DNA from: Methanomicrobiales archaeon
GTDB lineage: Archaea; Halobacteriota; Methanomicrobia; Methanomicrobiales; Methanospirillaceae
Direction: 5' to 3'
DNA length: 64,000 nucleotides
Assembly (NCBI GenBank): GCA_022841205.1
Contig: JALHCK010000009.1
Span: forward strand, 1-64,000
The translations under genes and the position numbers were made by a program. The notes under the pieces are model-generated. The model ran no database searches, was not told the DNA's origin, and saw nothing but the letters and a program-made list of their open reading frames with translations. This document shows, piece after piece, positions 25,832-34,925 of the stretch (position 1 is the stretch's first letter; each line of letters begins with the position of its first letter).

Positions 25832-27121
25832 ATGAACCATGCGACCATGACCATCCTTGCGCTGGTATCTCTGCTCATGGCAATTCTTGCACTCGCTGGT
25901 TGCACCAGCCCGGGTATCACGCCGGAACAAAGATCCCCGTCTCCCAGCCCAACTGTTGAAAACGAAGCATATGTTGTTTTGGCAAACAACCAGTTTGCCC
26001 TGGATCTCTATAAGAACCTTGCAGGAGATCAGGCAAACAGCAGGGAGAACCTCTTCTTCTCGCCGTTCAGCATCTCTTCGGCGATGGCAATCGCCTGTGA
26101 AGGGGCTCGCGGGGATACGGCACGCGAGATCCGGGAGGTATTCTTCTTCCCGGAAAACACCGCTGTGATGAGGGGAGGATACGAAGAGTTAATTTCAGGG
26201 ATCAACAGCGGTTCTTCTGCGTATTCACTCAATGCCGCAAATGCTCTCTTTGCAGAACAGACCTATCCTTTCCGTCCGGACTATATCGCGGTTGCCAGCC
26301 AGTCCTATGGTGCAAAGGCAACGAACCTTGACTTCATCAACAACCCCGATAATTCACGGCTCACCATCAACCGCTGGATCGAGGAGCAGACCAATGATAA
26401 GATAAAAGATCTGATTCCGCCCGGTTCCATCACACCGCTGACCCGCCTGGTAATCACCAACGCGGTCTACTTCAAGGGGAACTGGCAAAAGCAGTTCGAT
26501 GAGAATGAGACCACTATGGAAGATTTCCAGAACGGGGATGGAACGGCCATCAGGGTCCCGATCATGCAGCGTACTGATAAAAGCGCCACCTACGGGTATA
26601 CTGAGACTGCAGATCTCCAGGTGCTCCGGATGCCGTACGAATCCGATACCGGGAAGAGCCTGTCCATGCTCGTCCTCCTTCCCAGGGATGATGCCCTGTC
26701 TACCATTGAACAATCGCTCACCATTGATACGCTCACCGGTTTGCAGCAGAACCTCACCGAAAAGCGGGTCATGGTGTATTTTCCCCGCTTTACCATGGAG
26801 ACGAAGTACTTCCTTCCCCGGACCCTCTCGGCGATGGGAATGCCAACGGCGTTTACCACCAATGCCGACTTCTCCGGTATGGACGGCACAAGAGACCTCC
26901 TGGTCACTGATGTGATCCACCAGGCATTCATCGATGTGAACGAAGAGGGGACCGAAGCGGCGGCCGCAACTGCAGTTATCATAGGGGGGCGGGGATACAC
27001 CCCGGTGGAAGAACCTGTCCCGGTATTCCGGGCTGATCATCCGTTCATCTTCTTCATACAGGACGATGAGACGGGGCTTATCCTGTTCATGGGCCGGGTG
27101 ATGAGCCCCACCGCCACCTGA
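25832..27121 (+). CDS. Serpin (serine protease inhibitor), exported lipoprotein
   Basis: 429 residues. A lipobox (ILALAGC) predicts lipid anchoring outside the cell membrane. The serpin fold is full length: LFFSPFSISSAMAIACEGA, TNAVYFKGNWQKQFDE, and the hinge and reactive loop near the C-terminus. The hinge DVNEEGTEAAAATAV keeps the small residues needed for loop insertion, so it should be inhibitory. Counting from the hinge Gly as P15 places Arg (GGR) at P1 and Gly at P1', predicting a trypsin-like target. FRADHPFIFFI then follows as in known serpins. Archaeal serpins are uncommon. It may protect the cell surface from exported or foreign proteases; a papain-like exported protease lies 35 kb away. 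Confidence 0.93.
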   Translation: MNHATMTILALVSLLMAILALAGCTSPGITPEQRSPSPSPTVENEAYVVLANNQFALDLYKNLAGDQANSRENLFFSPFSISSAMAIACEGARGDTAREIREVFFFPENTAVMRGGYEELISGINSGSSAYSLNAANALFAEQTYPFRPDYIAVASQSYGAKATNLDFINNPDNSRLTINRWIEEQTNDKIKDLIPPGSITPLTRLVITNAVYFKGNWQKQFDENETTMEDFQNGDGTAIRVPIMQRTDKSATYGYTETADLQVLRMPYESDTGKSLSMLVLLPRDDALSTIEQSLTIDTLTGLQQNLTEKRVMVYFPRFTMETKYFLPRTLSAMGMPTAFTTNADFSGMDGTRDLLVTDVIHQAFIDVNEEGTEAAAATAVIIGGRGYTPVEEPVPVFRADHPFIFFIQDDETGLILFMGRVMSPTAT

Positions 27122-27205
27122 TTTCCGGTAGACCGGGAAGCGACCCCGGTGCCGGAATCATAACATCCACTTTTTTCTCTCTCAAGCGTCAACAGGTGGA
27201 AAACA

Positions 27206-28126
27206 ATGTTCCTCACCCTCATCCTCTTTGCCGCTGGACTGATTCTCCTTGTCGCCGGTGCCGATGGAGCCGTCCGGGGCGCTGAAGCACTGGCCTTCCG
27301 GATGGGAGTATCGCCGATGACCATCGGCCTTACTGTGATCGCTTTTGGGACATCGCTTCCCGAGCTTTCGGTGACCACTGAGGCGATCCTTACCGGTAAC
27401 CCTGAGATCGGTCTTGCCAACGTCATCGGGAGCAACATCGCCAACATCGGCCTGATCCTCGCCTTCTGCGTCCTGATCAGCCCCTCGCTGACCACCACCC
27501 CGGAACTCCGGCCGCGGTTCCTGAAAGACTCGTTCCTGATGCTTGCCGCAACCCTACTCTATGTTGGCCTCTCGTTTCGGGGGGTGCTTGACTGGATGAG
27601 CGGGATCCTGTTCCTCATCCTTTTCGCAGGGATCCTCCTCTTTATCAGGAAAAACTCCCGGGAGAGTGACACTGCCAGGCCTGCTGTTGTACGCCATCCA
27701 GTGCTGTGGACCGTCGCCGGGCTCTTGGCGGTCCTCATCGGTTCCCACCTCCTGATCACCGCAGCAGTTGACCTCGCAGAACTCTTCGGGATCCCGCCCT
27801 ATGTTATCGGCATCTCCCTTATCGCAGTAGGAACATCGCTTCCGGAACTTGCCACCTCCCTTGTCGCCGCAGTGAAAAACAGCCCCGCGATCTCGGTTGG
27901 AAACATCGTGGGAAGCAACATCTTCAATCTCCTGTTCATCCTCGGGATAAACTCGCTTTTTACCCCCATTGCTGTCCCGGGATTGGTCGATACGCTGGTG
28001 ATGACCGGGTTTGCAGTGGGAATTTTTGTGTTCTTCTACGGGGGCAGGTTGCAGACCCGGCTCTTTGCCCTGTTCATGCTGGTTGCCTATGGTGTCTTTG
28101 TCGCTGTGAAGTTCGTACCCGGCTGA
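27206..28126 (+). CDS. Na+/Ca2+ (or K+-dependent) cation antiporter, CaCA family
   Basis: 306 residues, ten predicted helices. Both inverted alpha-repeats are intact: GTSLPELSVTTEA with NVIGSNIANIGLILA in the first half, and GTSLPELATSLVAA with NIVGSNIFNLLFILG in the second. The Glu in each SLPE motif is the Ca2+ ligand in this family. Length fits prokaryotic YrbG-type exchangers. AGGTGG lies 6 nt before the ATG. Expected role: Ca2+ export driven by a Na+ or H+ gradient. Confidence 0.92.
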   Translation: MFLTLILFAAGLILLVAGADGAVRGAEALAFRMGVSPMTIGLTVIAFGTSLPELSVTTEAILTGNPEIGLANVIGSNIANIGLILAFCVLISPSLTTTPELRPRFLKDSFLMLAATLLYVGLSFRGVLDWMSGILFLILFAGILLFIRKNSRESDTARPAVVRHPVLWTVAGLLAVLIGSHLLITAAVDLAELFGIPPYVIGISLIAVGTSLPELATSLVAAVKNSPAISVGNIVGSNIFNLLFILGINSLFTPIAVPGLVDTLVMTGFAVGIFVFFYGGRLQTRLFALFMLVAYGVFVAVKFVPG

Positions 28127-28678
28127 CCTGCAGATAACACCGGTCTCCCGTATGGGATGTGAAGGCAATCGTTGCCCCAGCCCGTGGATGCGCCGGTCAC
28201 GAAAACAGATATTCTCCAGGATGGTGAGAATGGAAAATGGAGAGTATTGATTGTGGAAAGGTTCCAGATGGAGGGGCCCCAGGAGTTACTTACTGGAACA
28301 CAGGGTCAGCCCCGCAGTACTGCCTCTTTGACATGCTCCGGCCTTCCGCTGTTTTGACCGGATTATTGGTGGTATTGCGGCATCATGTTCCTTGAGATTT
28401 CTGTCCGGCCCAGTCGTGAGGAATGTCTTTTTCACCAGTCCATCGTCAGCCGTTTGGATGGAGTGGTTCATCCCACCGCTGCATCGGATCTTCCCGAACA
28501 TTTGTTCGGCCCATTGATCTGACCTCTTTGTCGCAAAGAGATCGTCCAGCCGTTTTGATCTCCCTGCTGGTCAGGTCATTGCTTGTATCCCCGGTTTTCA
28601 TCCCTGAGGCACACCCCTATAGTCTCGAAACCACAAATAGTTTTCGGTTTCTATGGCAGTTCCTCCCATCCCGCTGGT
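28127..28678. other. Intergenic, no recognised gene
   Basis: About 550 bases. Short frames exist on both strands, but none has a ribosome-binding site with family-like content. No tRNA-like or rRNA-like sequence was seen. It may hold decayed sequence. Confidence 0.35.
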
Positions 28679-28840
28679 TCACGCCATGTAAACATGATGT
28701 AAGACCGCAAGGCCTGCGAGAAGGATGATGACTGCGGTAACCTGGATCATTGCAGCGGCATAAAGAGCTCTTTTTGCAAGGAGTGTCTCCCGGGTCCGGC
28801 ATGCCAGGGCGCCCACGAGTTCTCTTGTAGTAATAATCAT
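28679..28840 (-). CDS. 53-residue single-span membrane protein
   Basis: MIITTRELVGALACRTRETL leads to one hydrophobic helix (YAAAMIQVTAVIILLAGLAV) and a short tail ending in HHVYMA. The start is supported by GGGAGGT, 7 nt before the ATG. The positive N-terminal half suggests the helix is anchored with the N-terminus inside. No family recognised. Isolated on the minus strand, divergent from the acetolactate decarboxylase gene. Confidence 0.5.
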   Translation of the reverse strand: MIITTRELVGALACRTRETLLAKRALYAAAMIQVTAVIILLAGLAVLHHVYMA

Positions 28841-29236
28841 GGTATGTACCTCCCAGGGTGCCACCCGTCCGGATCGCACCCCTGCCTATCTGCTCTGGCA
28901 AAGGGGATAAATATTGGAACAATATGGACGGTTGGACCCATGAACCCGTAAGTTCGTCCATTTGACAATCCAGGGCCACTGCTGACCTGAAACTATTTAA
29001 CCGATGAGAGGCATGACTGCCACGTTTTTGTTTCGGACCAGGAACGGTGTCATGAATTGTTGCCCTGCCGGAACGATGTTTTTATCTTCGCCCCAAAAGA
29101 GCAGGGAAATACGTGTCCGAGAACTAAAACCCGCTTCTATCAGCCCACCGATGGAGGCATCCGTGTGCTGGCAGGAAACAGGACGCGGGGATAAAATCAC
29201 CATCCTTTTTTGCACCGGTGCTGATGGGGAAATACC
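28841..29236. other. Intergenic region upstream of acetolactate decarboxylase
   Basis: No supported gene in about 400 bases. GGGGA lies 5-6 nt before ATG 29237. AAGGGGATAAATATTGG at about 28900 is a TATA-like tract that could serve the divergent promoters. Confidence 0.35.
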
Positions 29237-30043
29237 ATGGATCGTCCACAGGTGTTACTCGCGTTCGCCCTCGCAGCGGTCATTATCCTCGCTGTTGCCA
29301 TAGTATTTGGCCTGTCATCTGGAAATACCCCGATGGACCGGGACGTCCTCTACCAGGTCTCGACCATCGATGCCCTGCAGCAGGGGGTCTTTGACGGAAC
29401 CCTGCCGATCGGAGATCTGAAACGGAACGGCTGTTTTGGGATCGGCACCTTCGATGCCCTGGATGGCGAGATGATCATGCTTGAAGGGATCGCCTACCAG
29501 GCACTCGCCGACGGCAGCTTGGTGATCGCCCCCGATTCTTTCACCACACCGTTTGCTACGGTGACCTGTTTCGAGAACGATTTTGTGGTCACGACCGAAG
29601 AGCCTATGAACTACACGGCCTTTTGCCAGGCGATGACCGATCAGCTGCCCACCGTGAATTTGGTCTACGCGGTCCGGATGCACGGGACCTTTCCTTCGAT
29701 GACCGTGCGATCCATCCCGGCACAGCAGAAACCCTACCCAAAACTCTCTGCAGCGGCCAAAAACCAGTCGGTTTATACCTGTACAGATATCACGGGCACT
29801 GTCGTCGGGTTCTACACCCCGGTTTTCTTCAAGGGCCTGAACGTTCCGGGCTACCACCTCCATTTCATCAGTGACGACCGGCAGATCGGGGGCCACATCC
29901 TCGACATGGTTGTACCGGAGGGGATCCTGGCCGAGTACGACATCACACCGGAGTTTTTCATGGTCCTGCCCACCAGCGGGGATTTCACAACCATTGACCT
30001 CTCGGAGGACTTGAGCGAGGAACTGGCAGCAGTGGAGAAATGA
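29237..30043 (+). CDS. budA: Alpha-acetolactate decarboxylase with N-terminal membrane anchor
   Basis: 268 residues. Converts acetolactate to acetoin. The three zinc-ligand His are in YHLHFISDDRQIGGH, the conserved Glu is in MIMLEGIAYQ and the Arg is in YAVRMHG. Ahead of the enzyme is a hydrophobic segment (LLAFALAAVIILAVAIVFG) that should anchor the protein with the enzyme outside the cell, or be cleaved. Bacterial BudA/AlsD is often cytosolic, though exported forms occur. No acetolactate synthase gene is adjacent. The catalytic body is otherwise of normal length. Confidence 0.92.
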   Translation: MDRPQVLLAFALAAVIILAVAIVFGLSSGNTPMDRDVLYQVSTIDALQQGVFDGTLPIGDLKRNGCFGIGTFDALDGEMIMLEGIAYQALADGSLVIAPDSFTTPFATVTCFENDFVVTTEEPMNYTAFCQAMTDQLPTVNLVYAVRMHGTFPSMTVRSIPAQQKPYPKLSAAAKNQSVYTCTDITGTVVGFYTPVFFKGLNVPGYHLHFISDDRQIGGHILDMVVPEGILAEYDITPEFFMVLPTSGDFTTIDLSEDLSEELAAVEK

Positions 30044-30234
30044 TGAACTATTGATACCGGCCGTGCACCCGTCCCGGAGGGTTTCGGTTACCCATCATGA
30101 TTCGGTGGAAGAGCTCACAAGAAAGATTCCGCCCATCGGGATCGTTGCTATACCGGAGCGGTGGGGAGGAACTTTCAGGGCCATTCCCGTGGAAGGCAAA
30201 ACCACGATACTCTGAACGGCGGGCAGAGAAAGAC

Positions 30235-31125
30235 TCACTTCCTTACGATAATCCTGGCTTTCTCCAGCTGGAACTCCTCATCAGTAACATAACCGGCCTC
30301 TTTCAGGTGGACCAGCCGTTCCAGGAGTTCAAGATCGTGTTCCGGTGACCCATTGCCGGCCGCTTTTTCCTCTTCAGCCTTCAGTTCCGAGATAAACCCT
30401 GCCGCCAGAACGCCGGCAGGCAACGCGAACAGCCCGATTCCCAGGAAGGAGATCAGGGCCCCCAGGAATTTCCCGGCATACGTGACCGGATAGACGTCTC
30501 CATAGCCGACGGTAGTCAGGGTTTCTACTGCCCACCACATTGTGATCGGTATGCTGGAGAAGGCTTCCGGCTGAGCCTGGTTTTCAATGTAGAACATCAG
30601 GGTCGATGAGACGATGATGAGGATGGTGATGACGAAAATGATGACGGCAAGGATGTCCTTCTCCCGCTTCACCACCTTGCCAAGGAGGTGAAAGGCGCTC
30701 GAATACCGGGCCAGTTTCAGCAACCGGAAGATACGGACCAGCCTGAAGATCCGGATGAAGCGCAAATCGATGGGGATAAAGAAGGGGACATAATATGGGA
30801 GGAATGCCAGAAGATCGATGACGGCAAGCGGGGTCAGGGCGTAGCGGAGCCTCCCGGTGACAGGTTTTGCGTAGGCAGGATTGCTGGTGGAGCTCCAGAT
30901 TCGCAGGATATATTCAATGGTAAAGATCACGATGGAGATCAGGTCGAAAACGATAAAGAAATAGGAAAACCGGAGTGACGCCGAATGGACCGACTCGAGC
31001 ATTATCACGAAGATGCTGAGCACGATCACCGCAATGATAAAGCCGTTGAATATGGCGCTTGTGGTATCGTCTTCCCTGACAGCGTCAACGATCTCGTATA
31101 CCCTGTTCTTGATGCGCCGGTACAA
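30235..31125 (-). CDS. Voltage-gated K+ channel with C-terminal SHOCT-like tail
   Basis: 296 residues with six membrane helices. The voltage sensor S4 has regularly spaced Arg (RFIRIFRLVRIFRLLKLAR), and the pore carries TLTTVGYGD, the K+ selectivity filter. The overall layout is that of KvAP-type archaeal channels. After S6 comes a charged linker and a short helix-rich SHOCT-like module (LLERLVHLKEAGYVTDEEFQ), which in other proteins aids oligomerisation. The only in-frame start is TTG 31125, with GGTGGG 5-6 nt upstream and a stop just before it. Single gene, flanked by non-coding sequence. Confidence 0.93.
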   Translation of the reverse strand: MYRRIKNRVYEIVDAVREDDTTSAIFNGFIIAVIVLSIFVIMLESVHSASLRFSYFFIVFDLISIVIFTIEYILRIWSSTSNPAYAKPVTGRLRYALTPLAVIDLLAFLPYYVPFFIPIDLRFIRIFRLVRIFRLLKLARYSSAFHLLGKVVKREKDILAVIIFVITILIIVSSTLMFYIENQAQPEAFSSIPITMWWAVETLTTVGYGDVYPVTYAGKFLGALISFLGIGLFALPAGVLAAGFISELKAEEEKAAGNGSPEHDLELLERLVHLKEAGYVTDEEFQLEKARIIVRK

Positions 31126-31400
31126 CTGCCCACCAGTTCGTTACAGGAAAGGTTGCGTGGATCCGGAATATATAGCTCGCTCATCCCCGGTCCCGGCCTG
31201 CCTGATGCAGCCATACCGGAAATCGGCGGGAACCGCCATCCTGATCGTGATTGAGCTAACCCTCCTCGCTAACCCTCCTCGCAGCATCCGCGGTGCATTT
31301 CAATCCACGAGGATCCGAACCCAAAAACCATTGGTACTTTCAGTCCGGGAACGGGTTCTCGCGGCAGAAAGAGTGCCGGATTCCCGGAAAAGAGGTTGGA

Positions 31401-32012
31401 TTAATGCCGGACGGCAGCCAGTCGTTTTCCGATGCTGTCCCAGTTAACGATGCTCCAGAATGCCTCGACGAATTTGCCCCGGTCGTTCCGGTAGTCGAGG
31501 TAGTAGGCATGTTCCCAGACATCGAGGACCATGAGGATCGGGTACCCGGGAAACACGTTCAGGTTGTGCTTTTCGATCTGCATGATCAGCAGCCTTCCGG
31601 TCTCTTTGCAGTACGAAAGTGCAGCCCAGCCCGATCCCTCTACCCCGGTAGCCGCCGTGGAAAACTCCTTTTTAAAACGATCGAAATCTCCAAACCCGGC
31701 ATCGATCGCCGAAGCCAGGCTGCCTGCCGGTAGTCCTCCTCCCCCCGCGCCTGCCGGCGCAAGGTTTTCCCAGAACAGGCCGTGAAGCCTGTTTCCACCG
31801 ATGTGAAACGACAATTCCTTTGCCGTTGCCTTGATATCGAAGTCGGCCTTCTCCTTCCTTGCTTTCGAACACTTCTCAATGATGGCGTTTGCCCCGGTCA
31901 CGTAGGCCTGGTGGTGCTTGGTGTGGTGCAGGGTAAGCTGGTCTTCCGAGATATAGGGTGCAAGTGCATCGTATTTGTAAGGGAGTTTGGGGAGCGAGTA
32001 CAGGTTTTCCAT
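31401..32012 (-). CDS. sod: Superoxide dismutase, Fe/Mn family
   Basis: 203 residues. Converts superoxide to O2 and H2O2 in the cytosol. The four metal ligands are in [13 protein letters not shown] (His near 29), [15 protein letters not shown], and [12 protein letters not shown] (Asp and His). Length and motif spacing are normal. AGGAGG lies 10 nt before the ATG. Metal choice (Fe or Mn) cannot be settled from the residues seen. A common oxygen defence in methanogens of this order. Confidence 0.96.
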   Translation of the reverse strand: MENLYSLPKLPYKYDALAPYISEDQLTLHHTKHHQAYVTGANAIIEKCSKARKEKADFDIKATAKELSFHIGGNRLHGLFWENLAPAGAGGGGLPAGSLASAIDAGFGDFDRFKKEFSTAATGVEGSGWAALSYCKETGRLLIMQIEKHNLNVFPGYPILMVLDVWEHAYYLDYRNDRGKFVEAFWSIVNWDSIGKRLAAVRH

Positions 32013-32288
32013 AGGTGATTGCCTCCTTTCTGTGACAATGGAGGTTGTTATCCTATTTGTAGCATTGGGTCGGTGAAAGAGAACTCGAATTTACCTGGAA
32101 GAGCTGGCCGTAGATGGCGATCCCCCGCTTATTCCGGGATGTCATGGAGCGCCCTCCACACAGATACAGGGTTTATTCCCACGAGACCTCACTTTCGCGG
32201 GAGAATCAGGGGGTCTTCTCCCACAGAACACTTCTTTCCCAGTATCCGGTTTTCAAAAAAATTCTTTTGCGGCAGCCCAACTCCCTCA

Positions 32289-34754
32289 TCACCGGGATGC
32301 ATCGATCTGCCCTGTCCAGGAGTGCCCGGAACCATTGCTGAAGACCAGCTGCCACCAGGGGATCCAGGTGAGGAAGAACGAGGTTACCTCAATGCCGGTC
32401 TTTGTCGGCTTCACGGTAATCTCTCCGATCTCCTTCACAGCGTTCTCCCAGCGGGCCGTGATCCCGGCAGCCTCCCTGTCGAAAGCAGCCCGGAGTTCCC
32501 GTATCTCCTCTTCAAGGGCCCGGGCATTCTCCTCTGCTTCCCGTGCACTCATCCCGGCAGAGCTGCTCTGGCGGTACTTGCTCGCCGCCGATGACCCGGA
32601 CCGGATGCTCTTTCTCCCAATGAGGATCCCAATAACCGATTCTCCGGCAGAGATCATCGCTTCCCGCTTGCGTGCATCGGCATCGGCCCGTTTCCGTTCA
32701 ACGGCCAGACCGGCTTTCCGGAGCCGGTCCTCCAGCGTGCCTGCTTTTACTTCATGCCGTTTCCGGAGGGCGTCGACCTCGGCATCCCGCTGCTCCCGGG
32801 CGGCAAGGCGCACCCGGAGGAGGAACTCGTTTTCAGGCTCCCCGGGCCTCGAAACTAGTTTCACGGCAGGACAGGTGAAGAGCCTGAGTTCCTGTGAATG
32901 GACAAGCGAGCTGATAAGTTCCTGCTTCACTGTGGAGAATTTCTTCAGGGTACGGACGGTCTCTGCCCTCACTGAGAAACTGGCGTCCGGAGAGGGGGTC
33001 TGCAAGAGGTCTCCAGAGTAAGGGAGGGCGTTTTCCCAGTCAACGGTTCCCCCAGGGGAGAATGGTGCGAGGAGTGCGAAGTCCCGGACTGCATCCTGCT
33101 CGAGCTTTGCACCTTTGTAATGGATCCGGCCGGAAGCAAATACCCCGGCCTCGTACTGGACCACCGCCTTCTGCATAGTCCCCTCCCTTCCCTGGAAAGC
33201 AGCAGATCCTGCGGTCTCCCGGCTGACCCGGACCGGCAGGTAGCGCTGCGGGACTTCTGGAGGGAGGGCCGGTGGCAGCGTTGAAGCATCTCCAACAGGC
33301 CCCGCCGTGGATTTCGGGGAGGTTGCTGCCGGTCTCTGAACAGTGTCCGGTTTCCGGTCCTTCATCAGGACCCTGACCTGCTCGCGGGAAAGCGGTCCAC
33401 GGAGGTAGCTCATCGCCCACCGGGTCTGGAATATGACCGGAGCGCTCTCGTGCACGTTATGCAGGAGAAACACCCGGTTGTCAAGCGAGGAGAGGATGTC
33501 AGAAAGGGCCGCCCGGGAGAGAGCCCCGCCCTGGACCGCACCTTCAAGACCATCGAGGACACGGTTCCGGTCCTGCACGGTCTGGAGCCGCCCGATGAAC
33601 CATGTGCCGGTGTTTGAGAGCCCCTTGTAGTCGAGGTCGACCGGGTTCTGGGTTGTCAGCACCACGCCGAGGCCAAACGCCCGGGCCTGCTTGAGCAGGG
33701 TGAGCATCGGCTCTTTACTCGGAGGGTTAACCACCGGCGGGAAGAACCCGAAGATCTCGTCCATGTAGAGCAGTGCCCGCAGACTGGTCGTCCCGGTCTG
33801 GGACCGGACCCAGGAAAGGACCTGGTAGAGAAGGAGGGTTACAAAAAACATCCGCTCATCTTCGTTCAGGTGGGCCAGGTAGAAGATCGCGTGGCGGGGT
33901 TTTCCCTCCGCAGTAGCGATGAACCCCGGGATATCGAGCGGCTGTCCCTCCATCCACGAGCGAAACGTGGGTGCGGCAATGATGTGATTAAGCCGCATGG
34001 CCAGCGGGAGCCGCTCTTTTGCCGGGAAAAAAGTCTCGATATCAAAGGCCCCGATCCGGGCGAGCGGCGGGCTCTGGATGGCCTGTATCAGCGTGACCAG
34101 GTCGAGGTCTTTCCCCTGCCTCCAGAAGTGTTCGAAGATCGAGGAGAGAAGTATGTGTTCCCTCGAACTGAGCGGGTCGGCGGTCACTTTTATCAGGCCG
34201 AGCAGGGCGGTAACCGTGCCGGAGATCTTTTCCCGGAGCATTTCGGCATCCGTATCCCAGCTTTGTGCCGGTGCAGCAAAGGACTGGATGACCGAGACCG
34301 GTATTCCGGCATCACTCCCCGGTGTGTAGACCGCGAGGTCGACAGCGTCTCGAAGCATCCTGATCCGTGCCCCGTCCTGGCCCCAGGATGCAAGGCCGGA
34401 TTTCCAGGACTCTGCCTGGGACGCTGCATAGGCTTCGGGGGTCATCCCCTTCCTCCGGGCATCATCGGGGTTGACCCACGGGAGGAAATCAGCCGGGGCA
34501 AGGTCGGGGAACATGAGCAGCCGGTTGGTGATATCCCCCTTGGGATCGATGATGATGGCTGGCACACCATCGATTGCCGCCTCTTCGAGCAGATCTACGC
34601 AAAGCCCGGTCTTGCCGCTACCGGTCATACCGATACATACCGCGTGAGTGGTAAGGTCGCGGGAATCGTACATGACGAGCCTGTCGAGCAGCTTGCGCTC
34701 GCCCAGGCTGTACTCTTTTCCCAGGTAGAACGCGCCCAGTTTCTCGAAATCCAT
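32289..34754 (-). CDS. HerA-like P-loop ATPase with C-terminal coiled coil
   Basis: 821 residues. The FtsK/HerA-type ATPase core has Walker A GMTGSGKTG (near residue 43), Walker B ALLYMDEIFG, a sensor-like VLTTQNPVDLD, and IIIDPKGDI after Walker A. Residues about 600-760 are rich in Glu, Arg and Ala with heptad-like spacing (EDRLRKAGLAVERKRADADA and similar), predicting a long coiled coil, and the end is a small beta domain. It differs from canonical HerA, which lacks the coiled coil and is encoded with NurA; no nuclease gene is adjacent. Likely a hexameric DNA or protein translocase. Partner unknown. Confidence 0.82.
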   Translation of the reverse strand: MDFEKLGAFYLGKEYSLGERKLLDRLVMYDSRDLTTHAVCIGMTGSGKTGLCVDLLEEAAIDGVPAIIIDPKGDITNRLLMFPDLAPADFLPWVNPDDARRKGMTPEAYAASQAESWKSGLASWGQDGARIRMLRDAVDLAVYTPGSDAGIPVSVIQSFAAPAQSWDTDAEMLREKISGTVTALLGLIKVTADPLSSREHILLSSIFEHFWRQGKDLDLVTLIQAIQSPPLARIGAFDIETFFPAKERLPLAMRLNHIIAAPTFRSWMEGQPLDIPGFIATAEGKPRHAIFYLAHLNEDERMFFVTLLLYQVLSWVRSQTGTTSLRALLYMDEIFGFFPPVVNPPSKEPMLTLLKQARAFGLGVVLTTQNPVDLDYKGLSNTGTWFIGRLQTVQDRNRVLDGLEGAVQGGALSRAALSDILSSLDNRVFLLHNVHESAPVIFQTRWAMSYLRGPLSREQVRVLMKDRKPDTVQRPAATSPKSTAGPVGDASTLPPALPPEVPQRYLPVRVSRETAGSAAFQGREGTMQKAVVQYEAGVFASGRIHYKGAKLEQDAVRDFALLAPFSPGGTVDWENALPYSGDLLQTPSPDASFSVRAETVRTLKKFSTVKQELISSLVHSQELRLFTCPAVKLVSRPGEPENEFLLRVRLAAREQRDAEVDALRKRHEVKAGTLEDRLRKAGLAVERKRADADARKREAMISAGESVIGILIGRKSIRSGSSAASKYRQSSSAGMSAREAEENARALEEEIRELRAAFDREAAGITARWENAVKEIGEITVKPTKTGIEVTSFFLTWIPWWQLVFSNGSGHSWTGQIDASR

Positions 34755-34925
34755 GGGAATCCACGTACTAGGTGCTCACCGGTATTGATAAAGGAAACCC
34801 CGTATTGCTTCCGGTTTTCCAGGAGAGCCCCTAAGAACCCGGACGATGCCTCATCTTAATGGGCATACCGGCTGTAATCCCGTTCATGGTAAGCGAAGGC
34901 CTTTTTCCGGCCATGCCCCAGGAGA

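Noticed and set aside
28617..28979. 120-codon minus-strand frame
   Set aside because: Composition is Arg/Gly/Pro-rich without motifs, and it overlaps the better supported 53-residue gene in another frame.
33870..34859. 329-codon plus-strand frame opposite the HerA-like gene
   Set aside because: The minus strand carries Walker A and B motifs in one long frame; the plus-strand frame has no motif or ribosome site.
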